A stretch of 64,000 nucleotides of DNA from Pseudomonadota bacterium (GCA_018241125.1 JAFEEL010000009.1:124001-188000), one strand, 5' to 3'; shown: positions 26,705 through 35,876, counted from the stretch's first letter. Notes: generated from the sequence alone by a model not told the origin. Made by a program: numbers and translations.

Positions 26705-28015
26705 TCAGGATGCCGGCACCGATTCTCCGGCCTCGGTCGCGACGATCACCCGGTCGCGGCCCTCGGACTTGGCCCGGTAGAGCAGCTGGTCGGCAAGGCG
26801 CAACAGATCCTCGCCGGCGTTTGCGTGGCGTTGATCGACGACCCCGGCACTGACCGTGAAGCCGGGCAGGCCGCCGCGTTGGGTGATGCGCGGCAACTCG
26901 CTGCGGATGCGTTGCACGACCTGTGCGGCGTGCGCGGCATCGAAGTCCGGCAGCAACAGCACGAACTCCTCGCCGCCGATGCGGCAGGCCAGGTCCTCGC
27001 TGCGGATCGACTGTCGCAGTGCGTTGGCGAATGCCTTCAGTGCGCGATCGCCGACCTCGTGGCCGTGGGTGTCGTTGATCTTCTTGAAGTGGTCGATGTC
27101 GGCCATCACCAGGGCGAAGGCGGTGTGGTGTTCGTGCAACTGCGCCAGACGGGCATCGAGTACGCGGCGGTTGGACAGGCCCGTGAGCGGATCGGTGGCC
27201 GCTTTCATCTCCGAAGCAACCATCGACCGGATCACCGTCAAGCGCGTGCCGACGCGATTGGCGTGGGTGGTGAGCAGTTGCAACAGGCGGAACAGGTCAG
27301 GGTCGCCGGTCTGGCCCAGCGAGCGCAGCATGCCGGTACCGCGCCCGGCCACCATCACCGGGGTGCAGGCGGCCGCGCAGGTGGTTTCGATGCGCCCGCC
27401 GAGCCCCGGGCATGCGCTGAGCGACATGCTGTCTTCGTACACCATGCCCTGACCGCGGCGTACCGCCGGGCAATCGCCAGCGCGGCGGATGTTGCAACGC
27501 GCGGCGGCCGGCATGTCGCCGACCGTGATCGTCTTGCTGATTTCGCCTTCCGGATCGTCCGCCAGCAGCAGTTGCGTGGACGACCCGGCCTGCAGCGATT
27601 CGAGCGCCTGTTCGGAGATGCGCAGGACCGCGGCCTCATCTTCCGCGATGTCGAGCGCGTGCTGCAGCCGTCCATCGGTCTCGATCGCGCGCAGGCGTTC
27701 TTCGAGATGGGCGGCGCGATTGGTCAACTCGCGATTGGCATCGTCGAAACGCTCGCGCAGTGGCGCGAACACCAGCAGCCAGGCGCCGGCGCCGGCCAGA
27801 GCGAGAAAAATGGCCAGGCCAGCCACGATCTGTGCCTCCACGCCGTAGCGGGCGAGGTACAGGATCGTGATCAGTGCGGACAAGAAGAACGCGCCGGCGA
27901 CGATCGCCAACTGCGCCCGGAAGGAGCGGCTGAGCAAGCCTGCCGTGCTGGTGGGTGCCGGTTGCGTGGGCTTTTCGGTCGGAGTCTGGCTGGCGTTGGC
28001 GCTCGTGGGCTTCAT
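26705..28015 (-). CDS. Membrane-anchored GAF-GGDEF diguanylate cyclase
   Basis: Residues about 30-90 hold two membrane helices, followed by a short coiled stretch (LTNRAAHLEERLRAIETDG). A GAF-like domain with several Cys (RCNIRRAGDCPAVRRGQ, SACPGLGG, TTCAAACTPVMV) leads to a complete GGDEF domain with DPLTGLSNRR, DIDHFKKINDTHG and the active RIGGEEFVLLLP. It should make c-di-GMP. The Cys cluster suggests metal or redox sensing, which is an inference. It is divergent from lgt. Confidence 0.88.
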   Translation of the reverse strand: MKPTSANASQTPTEKPTQPAPTSTAGLLSRSFRAQLAIVAGAFFLSALITILYLARYGVEAQIVAGLAIFLALAGAGAWLLVFAPLRERFDDANRELTNRAAHLEERLRAIETDGRLQHALDIAEDEAAVLRISEQALESLQAGSSTQLLLADDPEGEISKTITVGDMPAAARCNIRRAGDCPAVRRGQGMVYEDSMSLSACPGLGGRIETTCAAACTPVMVAGRGTGMLRSLGQTGDPDLFRLLQLLTTHANRVGTRLTVIRSMVASEMKAATDPLTGLSNRRVLDARLAQLHEHHTAFALVMADIDHFKKINDTHGHEVGDRALKAFANALRQSIRSEDLACRIGGEEFVLLLPDFDAAHAAQVVQRIRSELPRITQRGGLPGFTVSAGVVDQRHANAGEDLLRLADQLLYRAKSEGRDRVIVATEAGESVPAS

Positions 28016-28084
28016 GGGCTGACCTGCCTGCGGTGACGTAGGATCGGCTTGTCCGGACTATGGCCCAGCCTGCGCAGGTCGAAC

Positions 28085-28098
28085 CTGACCCAGATCAA
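28085..28098 (-). promoter_or_regulatory. Possible FNR/Anr-type box (TTGATCTGGGTCAG)
   Basis: On the minus strand the site matches the FNR consensus TTGAT-N4-ATCAA at 8 of 10 fixed positions. It lies about 70 bp upstream of the diguanylate cyclase ATG and about 100 bp upstream of lgt in the other direction. Sequence match only. Confidence 0.3.
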
Positions 28099-28197
28099 GG
28101 GATCGACATCGCGCCCGTGTTAGCGCGCGTACGCGCAAGCCCGCCGTCTGCGACAATGGCGGTTTGCCGCCCGTCAGGCGGCACGCCCGAACGACGC

Positions 28198-29139
28198 ATG
28201 CGCCACTATCTCCACGACATCGACCCGATCGCGCTGCGCCTGCCGGGGTTCGACCTGTTCGGCGCGCACTACCAGCCGGCGATCCACTGGTACGGGGTGA
28301 TGTACCTGCTGGCGTTCGTCACCGCGTGGTGGCTGGGCGCGCGACGGGTGCGCGCGGGCCGGTTGCCGGGCGTGGACGCGCAGGCCTACGGCGATTTGAT
28401 GTTCTACGCCATGCTCGGCGTGGTCTGCGGTGGGCGCCTGTGGTACATGCTCACCTATGTTTCGCCGGGCTGGATCATCCAGGATCCCGGCGCGATCTTG
28501 CGCGTGTGGGACGGCGGCATGAGCTTCCACGGCGGCCTGCTGGGTGTGCTGGCGGCGTGCTGGTGGTGGTCGCGCCGGCACCGCCTGCACTTTTTCGACA
28601 CCATGGATTTCATCGCGCCGCTGGTGCCGCCGGGGCTGTTCTTCGGGCGTCTGGGCAACTTCATCAATGGCGAGCTGTGGGGCAAGCTCAGCGATGCGCC
28701 ATGGGCGGTGATCTTCCCCAAGGGCATCACCGCCGGGCCTTACCAGAACCTCGATGCGCGGCAGTTGCAGGTGCTCGCGCAGCAAGGCGCGCTGGAGGGC
28801 TGGGCACGGCATCCCTCGCAGTTGTATGAAGCCACGCTGGAAGGGCTGGTGATGTTCGTGGTGCTGTTTTCGTATTCGGCCAAGCCGCGCCGGCGCTATG
28901 CGGTGGGCGGTTTGTTCGCGCTGATGTACGGCTGCTTCCGCTTCGCGGTGGAGTTCGTGCGTGTGCCTGACGAACAACTCGGCTACCTGGCCTTCGGCTG
29001 GTTGACGATGGGGCAGGTGCAGTCGATCCCGCTGATCCTTGGTGGCTTGGCGCTGTTGTGGATGTCGCGCAAGGCGCCGGTGCTGGAGCCGCTCGTGCCA
29101 GCATCGCCCGCGCTTGCGACGGATGCCGATCGACGCTAA
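28198..29139 (+). CDS. lgt: Prolipoprotein diacylglyceryl transferase
   Basis: Inner-membrane enzyme that transfers diacylglycerol to the lipobox Cys of prolipoproteins. It has seven hydrophobic segments, the Lgt signature [18 protein letters not shown], and the catalytic region [12 protein letters not shown] with Y and H. The ATG at 28198 ([10 protein letters not shown]) begins the conserved region. In related genomes lgt is commonly followed by thyA; here a vapBC pair lies between them. Confidence 0.95.
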   Translation: MRHYLHDIDPIALRLPGFDLFGAHYQPAIHWYGVMYLLAFVTAWWLGARRVRAGRLPGVDAQAYGDLMFYAMLGVVCGGRLWYMLTYVSPGWIIQDPGAILRVWDGGMSFHGGLLGVLAACWWWSRRHRLHFFDTMDFIAPLVPPGLFFGRLGNFINGELWGKLSDAPWAVIFPKGITAGPYQNLDARQLQVLAQQGALEGWARHPSQLYEATLEGLVMFVVLFSYSAKPRRRYAVGGLFALMYGCFRFAVEFVRVPDEQLGYLAFGWLTMGQVQSIPLILGGLALLWMSRKAPVLEPLVPASPALATDADRR

Positions 29140-29160
29140 AGTTAGCTAACTGGACTAACT
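29140..29160. promoter_or_regulatory. Candidate operator of the vapBC pair (AGTTAGCTAACT plus ACTAACT half-site)
   Basis: A perfect 12-bp palindrome at 29140-29151 is followed by a matching ACTAACT half-site at 29154-29160, just upstream of the antitoxin ATG at 29178. Phd/YefM-type antitoxins repress their own promoters through such paired palindromes. Assigned by position and symmetry. Confidence 0.5.
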
Positions 29161-29177
29161 CGTTGCAGGCCATCGTC

Positions 29178-29417
29178 ATGGCGAACACGGTCAATATCCA
29201 CGAAGCCAAGAGCCGGTTGTCCGAACTGCTCGCGCTCGTCGAGCGCGGGCAGGACGTGACCATCGCCCGCGCCGGCAAACCGATTGCGCGACTGGTTGCG
29301 ATCGGCCGTGGGCGCAAGCGCAAACTGGGGATGCTCGAGGGCAAGGTCGCGATTCCCGCGGCGATCATCGAGCCGTTGCCGCCAGATGTCGTTGCACTGC
29401 TTGCGGGCGATGCGTGA
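29178..29417 (+). CDS. Phd/YefM-type antitoxin
   Basis: This 79-residue protein opens MANTVNIHEAKSRLSELLAL, the DNA-binding Phd fold, and continues VERGQDVTIARAGKPIARLV, the standard antitoxin pattern. The C-terminal part should wrap the toxin. The start at 29178 is preceded by a long upstream open frame within the lgt end that is not coding. The stop overlaps the toxin ATG (TGATG), so the pair is translationally coupled. Confidence 0.88.
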   Translation: MANTVNIHEAKSRLSELLALVERGQDVTIARAGKPIARLVAIGRGRKRKLGMLEGKVAIPAAIIEPLPPDVVALLAGDA

Positions 29418-29803
29418 TGCGGTTTTTGCTCGACACCCATGTGCTGGCATGGGCGCTGGGCGAGCGCCGGAAACTTTCCGCCGCCGTACTCGATCAGTTG
29501 GCCGATCCTGACAACGAGGTTTTTTTCAGCGCCGTGAGCATTTGGGAGATCGCCATCAAATCGGCGCTGCTGCGAGGCGGGTTCGATCTGTCGCCGCGAT
29601 TGATCGCCGATGCGGCCACGACCACCGGGTTTCAGCGCTTGCCGGTGACGGTGGAACACGCGCTCGCCATCCACGCACTTCCCCCGCTGCATGGCGATCC
29701 ATTCGACCGCATGCTGGTGGCGCAGTCGCGCTGCGACGGCTTGCACCTGCTCACGCGCGATGCCGCGCTGAGCGGCTATGGCGACTGGATCCAACTGGTT
29801 TGA
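29417..29803 (+). CDS. VapC-type PIN ribonuclease toxin
   Basis: A PIN-domain toxin of 128 residues: MRFLLDTHVLAWALGE has the first acidic residue, SAVSIWEIAIKSALLRGG the second, and DPFDRMLVAQSRCDGLHLLTRD the third and fourth. This is the Phd-partnered PIN subfamily. It probably cleaves tRNA or rRNA when free. It ends 18 bp before thyA. Confidence 0.9.
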   Translation: MRFLLDTHVLAWALGERRKLSAAVLDQLADPDNEVFFSAVSIWEIAIKSALLRGGFDLSPRLIADAATTTGFQRLPVTVEHALAIHALPPLHGDPFDRMLVAQSRCDGLHLLTRDAALSGYGDWIQLV

Positions 29804-29821
29804 CGCTCACCGGGCAACCCC

Positions 29822-30616
29822 ATGCAGCAGTACCTCGACCTCCTGCGCCATGTGCTCGAACACGGCGCCCACAAGTCCGACCGCACCGGCACCGGCACGC
29901 GCAGCGTGTTCGGCTGGCAGCTGCGCTTCGACCTCGCGCAGGGCTTTCCGCTGGTCACCACCAAGAAGCTGCATCTGCGCTCGATCGTGCACGAGCTGTT
30001 GTGGTTCCTGCGCGGGGAAACCAACACCGGCTACCTGCGCGCCAACATGGTGACGATCTGGGACGAGTGGGCCGACGCCAGCGGCGAACTCGGGCCGGTG
30101 TACGGCAAGCAATGGCGGCGCTGGGCCGGCGCGGATGGCGTGGAGATCGACCAGATCCGCTGGGTGGTCGAAGAAATCAAGCGCAACCCGGATTCGCGGC
30201 GGCTGATCGTGTCGGCGTGGAACGTCGCCGACTTGCCGCAGATGGCGCTGATGCCCTGCCACGCGTTGTTCCAGTTCTACGTTTGCGATGGCAAGCTGAG
30301 CTGCCAGCTCTACCAGCGCAGCGCCGACATCTTCCTCGGCGTGCCGTTCAACATCGCCAGCTACGCCCTGCTCACGCACATGCTGGCGCAGGTGTGCGAT
30401 CTGGGCGTCGGCGATTTCGTGCACACGCTGGGAGATGCGCATTTGTACGAGAATCATCTCGAACAGGCTCGCGAACAGTTGGCGCGCACACCGCGCCCGC
30501 TGCCGTCGTTGCGCCTGAACCAGGACGTGCGCGATGTCTTCGCTTTCGGCTACGACGACATCGCGATCGACGGTTACGATCCGCACCCGGCGATCAAGGC
30601 GCCGGTGGCGGTGTGA
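29822..30616 (+). CDS. thyA: Thymidylate synthase
   Basis: Converts dUMP to dTMP using methylene-tetrahydrofolate. The catalytic Cys is C146 in [13 protein letters not shown]. Other marks are [46 protein letters not shown] and [12 protein letters not shown]. Length 264 equals E. coli ThyA. folA overlaps its stop by 4 bp, which fits shared folate metabolism. Confidence 0.97.
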   Translation: MQQYLDLLRHVLEHGAHKSDRTGTGTRSVFGWQLRFDLAQGFPLVTTKKLHLRSIVHELLWFLRGETNTGYLRANMVTIWDEWADASGELGPVYGKQWRRWAGADGVEIDQIRWVVEEIKRNPDSRRLIVSAWNVADLPQMALMPCHALFQFYVCDGKLSCQLYQRSADIFLGVPFNIASYALLTHMLAQVCDLGVGDFVHTLGDAHLYENHLEQAREQLARTPRPLPSLRLNQDVRDVFAFGYDDIAIDGYDPHPAIKAPVAV

Positions 30617-31128
30617 GTGCGACCATCGCCCTGATCGCCGCATTGGATCGCCGCTTCGCCATCGGTCGCGGCAATGCGCTGCCGTGGCACCTGCCCGACG
30701 ACCTCAAGCGTTTCAAGGCGCTCACCCTCGGCAAGGCCGTGCTGATGGGGCGCAAGACCGCCGATTCGCTGGGGCGGGCGCTGCCAAAGCGGCGCAACCT
30801 GGTGCTCACGCGCAGCGACCGTGCACCGTTTCCTGGAATGGAGGTGGTGGCTTCGCTGGACGATGCCATGCAGCGTGCCGATGACGAGCTGATGGTGATC
30901 GGCGGCGGCGAGGTGTTCGCGCTGGCGCTGCCGCTGGCCACGCGCATGTATCTGACGCATGTGGATACCGAGGTCGCCGGCGCGGATACGTTTTTTCCGG
31001 CATTCGAAGAATCGGACTGGCGTGTCGTCGCGCACGCAAGCCACCCTGCCGATGCACGGCATGCGTGCGACTTCGCGTTCGTGGATTACCAACGCACACC
31101 GGTCGCATCGCAGGTGCATTGCGCCTGA
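30613..31128 (+). CDS. folA: Dihydrofolate reductase
   Basis: Regenerates tetrahydrofolate from the dihydrofolate made by ThyA. The conserved blocks are [70 protein letters not shown] and DTFFPAF. I placed the start at the GTG 30613, which overlaps the thyA stop (GTGA) and puts [10 protein letters not shown] at the N-terminus; the larger frame extending back through thyA is a shadow. 171 residues. Confidence 0.95.
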   Translation: MSATIALIAALDRRFAIGRGNALPWHLPDDLKRFKALTLGKAVLMGRKTADSLGRALPKRRNLVLTRSDRAPFPGMEVVASLDDAMQRADDELMVIGGGEVFALALPLATRMYLTHVDTEVAGADTFFPAFEESDWRVVAHASHPADARHACDFAFVDYQRTPVASQVHCA

Positions 31129-31194
31129 CAGCCGGCTGGCGGCCGATCGTTGCGTTCGTGATCGATTGCCGCGTGCGGGTGCGTCGCGCGCGAT

Positions 31195-31884
31195 CTACGC
31201 CGCGTCGATCAACGCTTCTGCGGCGGTCAGTGCCTGCACGGAGTCGGCATCGCCGCTGTCGATCAGGTGCGGGCGCAGGGCGGTGACGAAGGTGCGCAGC
31301 CGGTGCTCGTCGGTCGGCAAATCCGCATCGTGGAGTTCGCGCGCCAGCACCACGGCTTGCGAACTGCAATGGAAGACCATCGGGTAATTGCGCAAGTTGG
31401 CATGCGCGGTCGCCAGCAAGCGACTGGCTTGCAATTCGGCTTGCTGGTCATTGGCCTGAGTCGCGCTGGCTTGCAGCGTTTCGGCGGCCGATACCATGTC
31501 GTTCCAGCGTTGTCCTTGTTTTGCGCTGATGGCCCGCTCGTGCAGTTCTTGCATCTGCGCCTGATGGGCGACGAACCGCGCCATCGCGTCGGGCTCTTCC
31601 TCGCCGTGGACGGGTTGCGGCGCTTCGGGCGCCGGTGGTGGCTCCACCGCGGGTGGCGGCTCTTCGGCTCGCGCCGACTCCATCGCGGGCGGCGGTTCTG
31701 GCACGGGCTCCGTTACTGGCAGGGGCTCTGGCACGTGCGGCGGTTCCGGCGCGTCCCAAATCTGTTGCACCGACGGCGCGGCGGGCGGTGGCGGTGGCGG
31801 CGGACTGACCGGCGCCGGGGTGGGCGTCGGAGGTGGCACAGGCGCATCCGCACGACGGCCGAAGATTTTGGAAAGCCAGCTCAT
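31195..31884 (-). CDS. Proline-rich hypothetical protein
   Basis: I do not recognise this 229-residue protein. It begins MSWLSKIFGRR, an amphipathic possible membrane-targeting helix, then has a long Pro/Glu/Ala stretch (residues about 15-95) and an alpha-helical C-terminal domain with a TPR-like look (RAISAKQGQRWNDMVSAAETLQAS, LLATAHANLRNYPMVFHCSSQAVVLAREL). It has no signal peptide. It lies tail to tail with folA and 104 bp from apaH. Confidence 0.6.
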   Translation of the reverse strand: MSWLSKIFGRRADAPVPPPTPTPAPVSPPPPPPPAAPSVQQIWDAPEPPHVPEPLPVTEPVPEPPPAMESARAEEPPPAVEPPPAPEAPQPVHGEEEPDAMARFVAHQAQMQELHERAISAKQGQRWNDMVSAAETLQASATQANDQQAELQASRLLATAHANLRNYPMVFHCSSQAVVLARELHDADLPTDEHRLRTFVTALRPHLIDSGDADSVQALTAAEALIDAA

Positions 31885-31988
31885 GTCGCGATCCCCTCGT
31901 CCAGGTCGGTAGCCGGTGGAGCGGCTGCATTCGTCTGTCCGGTCGCACTGTGCGCCCCGCGCGGGACACGGTCAATGGCCGATATGGC

Positions 31989-32816
31989 TCAGGGCGTGCG
32001 TCCGGCGACTTGCACGATGCGCGGCGGTTGTCCGGGCGGCACCAGCTCCAACGCCGTCAATGGCCCGCCCCAGACGCAGCCGGTGTCGATGGCATGCACG
32101 CCACCGCCGATCATCAGCCCGAGCGTGGACCAGTGCCCGCAGACGATGTTCAACTCGCGACGGGCTTGGCCGGGCACGGCGAACCACGGATACAGCCCGG
32201 GTGTCTGCGTGCCCGGCGCGCCTTTGGCGTCGAAGGCGATGCGCCCGTGCGCGGTGCAATAGCGCATCCGTGTGAACACGTTGATGATTGCGCGGTCGCG
32301 CTCGATGCCCTTGAGCTTGGGCGACCACGCCGGCTTGTCGCCGTACATGTTGCGCAGCAGCTTGTCGCGATCGGGGCCTTGCAGGTGCGATTCCACCTCG
32401 CGGGCGCGTTTTTCCGCGATGGCGATGTTCCACTTGGGCATCAGCCCGGCGTGCAGCATGCACCAGCCGGCGCCGCGCTCGATGTGCAGCAGCGGCAACG
32501 AGACCAGCCAGTCGAGCAGGACGTCGCGGTCGGGCGCGAACAGGATCGCTTGCAGATCCGGATTGACCTTGCGTTGCTCGACTTCGCGCCGTTGCGCGAT
32601 CGATAGCAGGGCCAGATCGTGATTGCCCAGCACCACCGTGCTGTGGATCGACAGCGAATGCACCAGCCGCAACGTGTGCAACGATTGGCCGCCACGGTTG
32701 ACCAGATCGCCGCAGAACCACAGGCGGTCGCGGGCCGGATCGAAAGCGATCTTTTCCAGCAGGCGCTGCAACGGGTCGTAGCAGCCCTGCAGATCGCCGA
32801 TGGCCCAGGTCGTCAC
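31989..32816 (-). CDS. apaH: Bis(5'-nucleosyl)-tetraphosphatase, symmetrical
   Basis: Hydrolyses Ap4A to two ADP and also removes Np4 caps from RNA. The calcineurin-like metallophosphatase motifs are GDLQGCYD, WFCGDLVNRGGQSL and VVLGNHDLALL, with HAGLMPKWNI and GHWSTLG further on. 275 residues. It is the last gene of the lptD-surA-pdxA-rsmA-apaG-apaH group, 15 bp after apaG. Confidence 0.95.
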   Translation of the reverse strand: MTTWAIGDLQGCYDPLQRLLEKIAFDPARDRLWFCGDLVNRGGQSLHTLRLVHSLSIHSTVVLGNHDLALLSIAQRREVEQRKVNPDLQAILFAPDRDVLLDWLVSLPLLHIERGAGWCMLHAGLMPKWNIAIAEKRAREVESHLQGPDRDKLLRNMYGDKPAWSPKLKGIERDRAIINVFTRMRYCTAHGRIAFDAKGAPGTQTPGLYPWFAVPGQARRELNIVCGHWSTLGLMIGGGVHAIDTGCVWGGPLTALELVPPGQPPRIVQVAGRTP

Positions 32817-32831
32817 GCGGCCGGCCTGCGA

Positions 32832-33212
32832 TCAGTGCAACGTGCGCGGCACGGCCAGAGTGAAGGCCGGGATCGGTGCCTCGAAGCGGGTGCCGTCGTC
32901 GGCGACCATGCCGTAGCTGCCCTGCATCGTGCCCACGCTGGTTTCCAGCACCGCGCCGGAGGTGTACTCGAAGCGCTCGCCCGGACGCAGCCAGGGTTGT
33001 TCGCCGACCACGCCGTCGCCGCGCACTTCTTCCACGCGGCCATTGGCGTCGGTGATGATCCAGTGGCGATCGAGCAGGCGCGCGGCCAGCTTGCCGGTGT
33101 TGCGGATGCCGATGGTGTAGGCGAACACGTAGCGATCCTCGCCCGGCCGCGACTGCTCGTCGAGGAAGCGTGTGGTGATCTCGATCTCGAAGGCGTAGGA
33201 GGGCTCGGTCAT
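32832..33212 (-). CDS. apaG: ApaG protein (DUF525)
   Basis: 126-residue beta-sandwich protein of the ApaG family, linked by genetics to Co2+/Mg2+ efflux. Conserved blocks are [42 protein letters not shown] and [22 protein letters not shown]. It sits 9 bp after rsmA and 15 bp before apaH, the usual order. Confidence 0.95.
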   Translation of the reverse strand: MTEPSYAFEIEITTRFLDEQSRPGEDRYVFAYTIGIRNTGKLAARLLDRHWIITDANGRVEEVRGDGVVGEQPWLRPGERFEYTSGAVLETSVGTMQGSYGMVADDGTRFEAPIPAFTLAVPRTLH

Positions 33213-33221
33213 GGCGGCATT

Positions 33222-34019
33222 TTACGGCATCGGTGCGACCGGTTGGCCGTGATCGGCCAAGCGATTGGCCAGCGCAATGAAATCGTCCACGCCCACCTGC
33301 TCGGCGCGCGCGCCCGGATCGATGCCGCCTCTGGCGATGGCAGCGGCATCGCACATGCCGGACAAGGCATTGCGCAGGGTCTTGCGGCGCTGTCCGAAGG
33401 CCTCGCGCACCACTCGCGCGAACAGCGCCGCATCGGCAATGCCGATATCGGCAACCGGGCGGGGCACGAGTCGCACCACCGCCGAATCCACCTGCGGTGG
33501 CGGGCGGAACGCGGCCGGCGGCACGTCCAGCAGCGGCTCGACGGTGCAGTACGCCTGCAACATCACGCTCAATCGCCCATACACCTTGCTGCCCGGCGCG
33601 GCGGCCATGCGCTCGACCACTTCCTTTTGCAGCATGAAGTGCATGTCGGCGATGTGCGCTGCATGGTCGAGGCAATGGAACAGGATCGGCGAGGAGATGT
33701 TGTAGGGCAGGTTGCCGACCAAACGGATCTGCCCATTGCCGGCCAGTGCGGAAAAGTCCACCGCCAGCACGTCGCGATGGATGACTTCCAGCGCGCCGTC
33801 ACGGCCATCCAGTGCGCGCAAGGGGTCGATCAGGTCGCGGTCGAACTCGATGACCGTGAGCGCACCGTGGCGACGCAGCAATGGAATCGTGAGCGCACCT
33901 TGTCCCGGGCCGATCTCGACGATGCGCTCGCCCGGTCGCGGATCGATCGCCAGCACGATGTCGTCGATGACGCGGGCGTCGTGCAGGAAGTGCTGGCCGA
34001 GGGATTTTTTGGGCGGCAT
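33222..34019 (-). CDS. rsmA: 16S rRNA dimethyladenosine transferase (KsgA)
   Basis: Dimethylates A1518 and A1519 of 16S rRNA. The protein starts MPPKKSLGQHFL; the SAM motif IVEIGPGQGALTIPLL, catalytic NLPYNISSPI and FRPPPQVDSAVVRL are present. Length 265. I chose the ATG at 34019, since upstream in-frame codons translate a 7-bp repeat (LLPAPCS...). The array begins directly before the ATG, so the mRNA leader is CCCTGCT-like and has no Shine-Dalgarno. Confidence 0.95.
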   Translation of the reverse strand: MPPKKSLGQHFLHDARVIDDIVLAIDPRPGERIVEIGPGQGALTIPLLRRHGALTVIEFDRDLIDPLRALDGRDGALEVIHRDVLAVDFSALAGNGQIRLVGNLPYNISSPILFHCLDHAAHIADMHFMLQKEVVERMAAAPGSKVYGRLSVMLQAYCTVEPLLDVPPAAFRPPPQVDSAVVRLVPRPVADIGIADAALFARVVREAFGQRRKTLRNALSGMCDAAAIARGGIDPGARAEQVGVDDFIALANRLADHGQPVAPMP

Positions 34020-34254
34020 GGAGCAGGGAGCGGGGAGCAGGGAGCAGGGTGCAGGGAGCAGGGAGCAGGGAGCGGAGAGCAGGGTGCAGGGAGCAGGGAG
34101 CAGGGAGCAGGGAGCAGGGAGCAGGGAGCGGGGAGCGGGGAGCGGGGAGCGGGGAGCAGGGAGAGCAGGGAGCAGGGAGCAGGGAGCGGGGAGCAGGGAG
34201 CGGGAAGCGGGAAGCGGGAAGCGGGGAGCGGGGAGCAGGGAGTGGGGAGCCGGA
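34020..34254. repeat. Heptanucleotide array, about 33 units of GGGAGCA/GGGAGCG
   Basis: Nearly uninterrupted 7-bp periodicity over about 235 bp, with point variants (GGGTGCA, GGAGAGC, GGGAAGC) and one short indel near 34163. G-triplets recur every 7 bp, which meets the G-quadruplex pattern many times over. The G-rich strand is the template strand for rsmA, whose ATG abuts the array. Confidence 0.95.
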
Positions 34255-34269
34255 GATGAGCGTTGAGAG

Positions 34270-34884
34270 TCAGGGCTTGGGTTTGCTGGTGCTCTCGGGC
34301 GCGCTTTGGGGCTTGCCTTGCGTCGGAGAGGTGGCAGTCGGCGGCGTCGGGTTCGCTGCGCGGGTGGCAGGCGAGGTGTTCGCAGGTGATGCAATGATCG
34401 GCTCCGGCAGGCCCTGCGGCGCCATCTGGATCGGTGCGGTCGGTCGGGCGCCGATGTCGATGCTGTGCGGCAGGTACAGCGCGTACCCGCCGAGCCCGGC
34501 CAGGGCGGCGGCGCAGATGAGGATTTGCACTCCGATCCGGCGTGCGGCCGCTCCGCGGCGCACCCGCGTCGGGCCCAGCACCCAGCCGCCGGGTGGCGGG
34601 TACTGGGTGGCCGCGAACACGCGCCGCGCATAGCGCACCGAATACCAGGCCGCCGCAAGCAGACCGATCCCGCACAGGTAAGCCAGATCGTACAAGCGGT
34701 GCAGCAGGGCGTAGGGATTGGCGTGCGTGCCCCAGTAGCGAAACAGCAGCCAGGTGAGCACGATGGCGACCATGCCGACGAGCAGCCAGCGGCGCAGCAG
34801 ACGCTGCTGCGCCGGATCGCCGCGTACCACCTGCGCAGGGTCGCGGTCGGGGTCGGGCTTGGAACCACGCGCTGCGCTGATCAT
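34270..34884 (-). CDS. Hypothetical membrane protein with three hydrophobic helices
   Basis: This 204-residue protein is not recognised. Hydrophobic segments fall at about 34-52 (LLVGMVAIVLTWLLF), 63-82 (YDLAYLCGIGLLAAAWY) and 117-137 (GVQILICAAALAGLGGYALYL). A C-terminal Pro/Thr/Ser tail follows. It lies between pdxA (3 bp) and rsmA, where the conserved gene order normally has nothing. The repeat array separates it from rsmA. Confidence 0.65.
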   Translation of the reverse strand: MISAARGSKPDPDRDPAQVVRGDPAQQRLLRRWLLVGMVAIVLTWLLFRYWGTHANPYALLHRLYDLAYLCGIGLLAAAWYSVRYARRVFAATQYPPPGGWVLGPTRVRRGAAARRIGVQILICAAALAGLGGYALYLPHSIDIGARPTAPIQMAPQGLPEPIIASPANTSPATRAANPTPPTATSPTQGKPQSAPESTSKPKP

Positions 34885-34887
34885 CGT

Positions 34888-35871
34888 CTACCGATCCTGG
34901 TGGCGTGCTTGCGCCATCGCCGCCGCCACGTCGATGGCATGTTGCAGACTGGACGGATCGGCACTGCCACGACCGGCCAACTCCAGCGCGGTGCCGTGAT
35001 CGACCGCCACGCGCGGGTAGGGCAAGCCAAGCGTGATGTTCACCGCATCCGCGAAACCGGCGTATTTGAGCACTGGCAATCCCTGATCGTGGTACATCGC
35101 CAGCACGACGTCGAAATCCTTTCGGACGGACGGCAGGAAAGCGGTATCGGCCGGCAACGGCCCGAGCAACTGCATGCCCTGCGCCCGCAACGAGTCCAGT
35201 GCCGGCACGATGCTGTCGATCTCCTCGCGACCGAGCCAGCCGCCTTCGCCGGCGTGCGGGTTCAGGCCGAGCACGGCGATGCGCGGCGTGCGGATTCCAA
35301 AGTACCGATCCAGCGCGGCGTGGACGATGCGCAGGTCGCGCTCCAGCGTCGCTCGGGTGATCGCGGCAGGCACGTCGCGCAACGGCAGGTGCGTCGTCGC
35401 CAACGCCACCCGCAAGGGTTGTGCGCCGGTTGTGGCGAGCATCATCACCACCGGACAGTTGGCATCGGCGGCCAGCAGTTCGGTGGTGCCGGTGTAGGCG
35501 ATGCCGCCGGCATTGATGCTGGCCTTGTGCACCGGGCCGGTGACCAGCGCATCGGCCAAGCCCTCGCGGCAGCGGCGTGCGCCGGCCAGCAAGGCGTCGA
35601 TCACCGTCCGTGCATTGCAAGGGTCGGGATGCCCGAACTGCGTCGGTACCGCCTGCGGCAGCGGCAACACGGCCAGTTCGCCCGCGCCGGCGCACGCATC
35701 GGGATCGCGGATGCGCAGCGGCAAGCGCAACGCGTGTGCGGCGGCGAGCAGGGTGTCCGGATCGGCCAGCGCCAGCAGCTCGACGTGGCGTTCGTGCTGG
35801 GCAATGCGGACGCACAACTCCGGGCCGACCCCCGCCGGTTCGCCCGGAACCAGGGCCAGCCGCGGCCGCAT
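34888..35871 (-). CDS. pdxA: 4-hydroxythreonine-4-phosphate dehydrogenase
   Basis: Oxidises 4-phosphohydroxy-threonine in pyridoxal phosphate synthesis. It begins MRPRLALVPGEPAGVGPEL; metal-binding and catalytic His occur in VTGPVHKASIN, AVLGLNPHAGEGGWLGREE and VLAMYHDQGLPVLKYAGF. ALATTHLPLRDVP is also conserved. About 327 residues. The ATG at 35871 lies 5 bp after the surA stop; longer in-frame extensions overlap surA and are not coding. Confidence 0.95.
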   Translation of the reverse strand: MRPRLALVPGEPAGVGPELCVRIAQHERHVELLALADPDTLLAAAHALRLPLRIRDPDACAGAGELAVLPLPQAVPTQFGHPDPCNARTVIDALLAGARRCREGLADALVTGPVHKASINAGGIAYTGTTELLAADANCPVVMMLATTGAQPLRVALATTHLPLRDVPAAITRATLERDLRIVHAALDRYFGIRTPRIAVLGLNPHAGEGGWLGREEIDSIVPALDSLRAQGMQLLGPLPADTAFLPSVRKDFDVVLAMYHDQGLPVLKYAGFADAVNITLGLPYPRVAVDHGTALELAGRGSADPSSLQHAIDVAAAMAQARHQDR

Positions 35872-35876
35872 GGCGA

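Noticed and set aside
34020-34254. Repeat protein with LLPAPCS units
   Set aside because: These are translated 7-bp repeats; the period 7 is not a multiple of 3, and the residues only reflect repeat drift.
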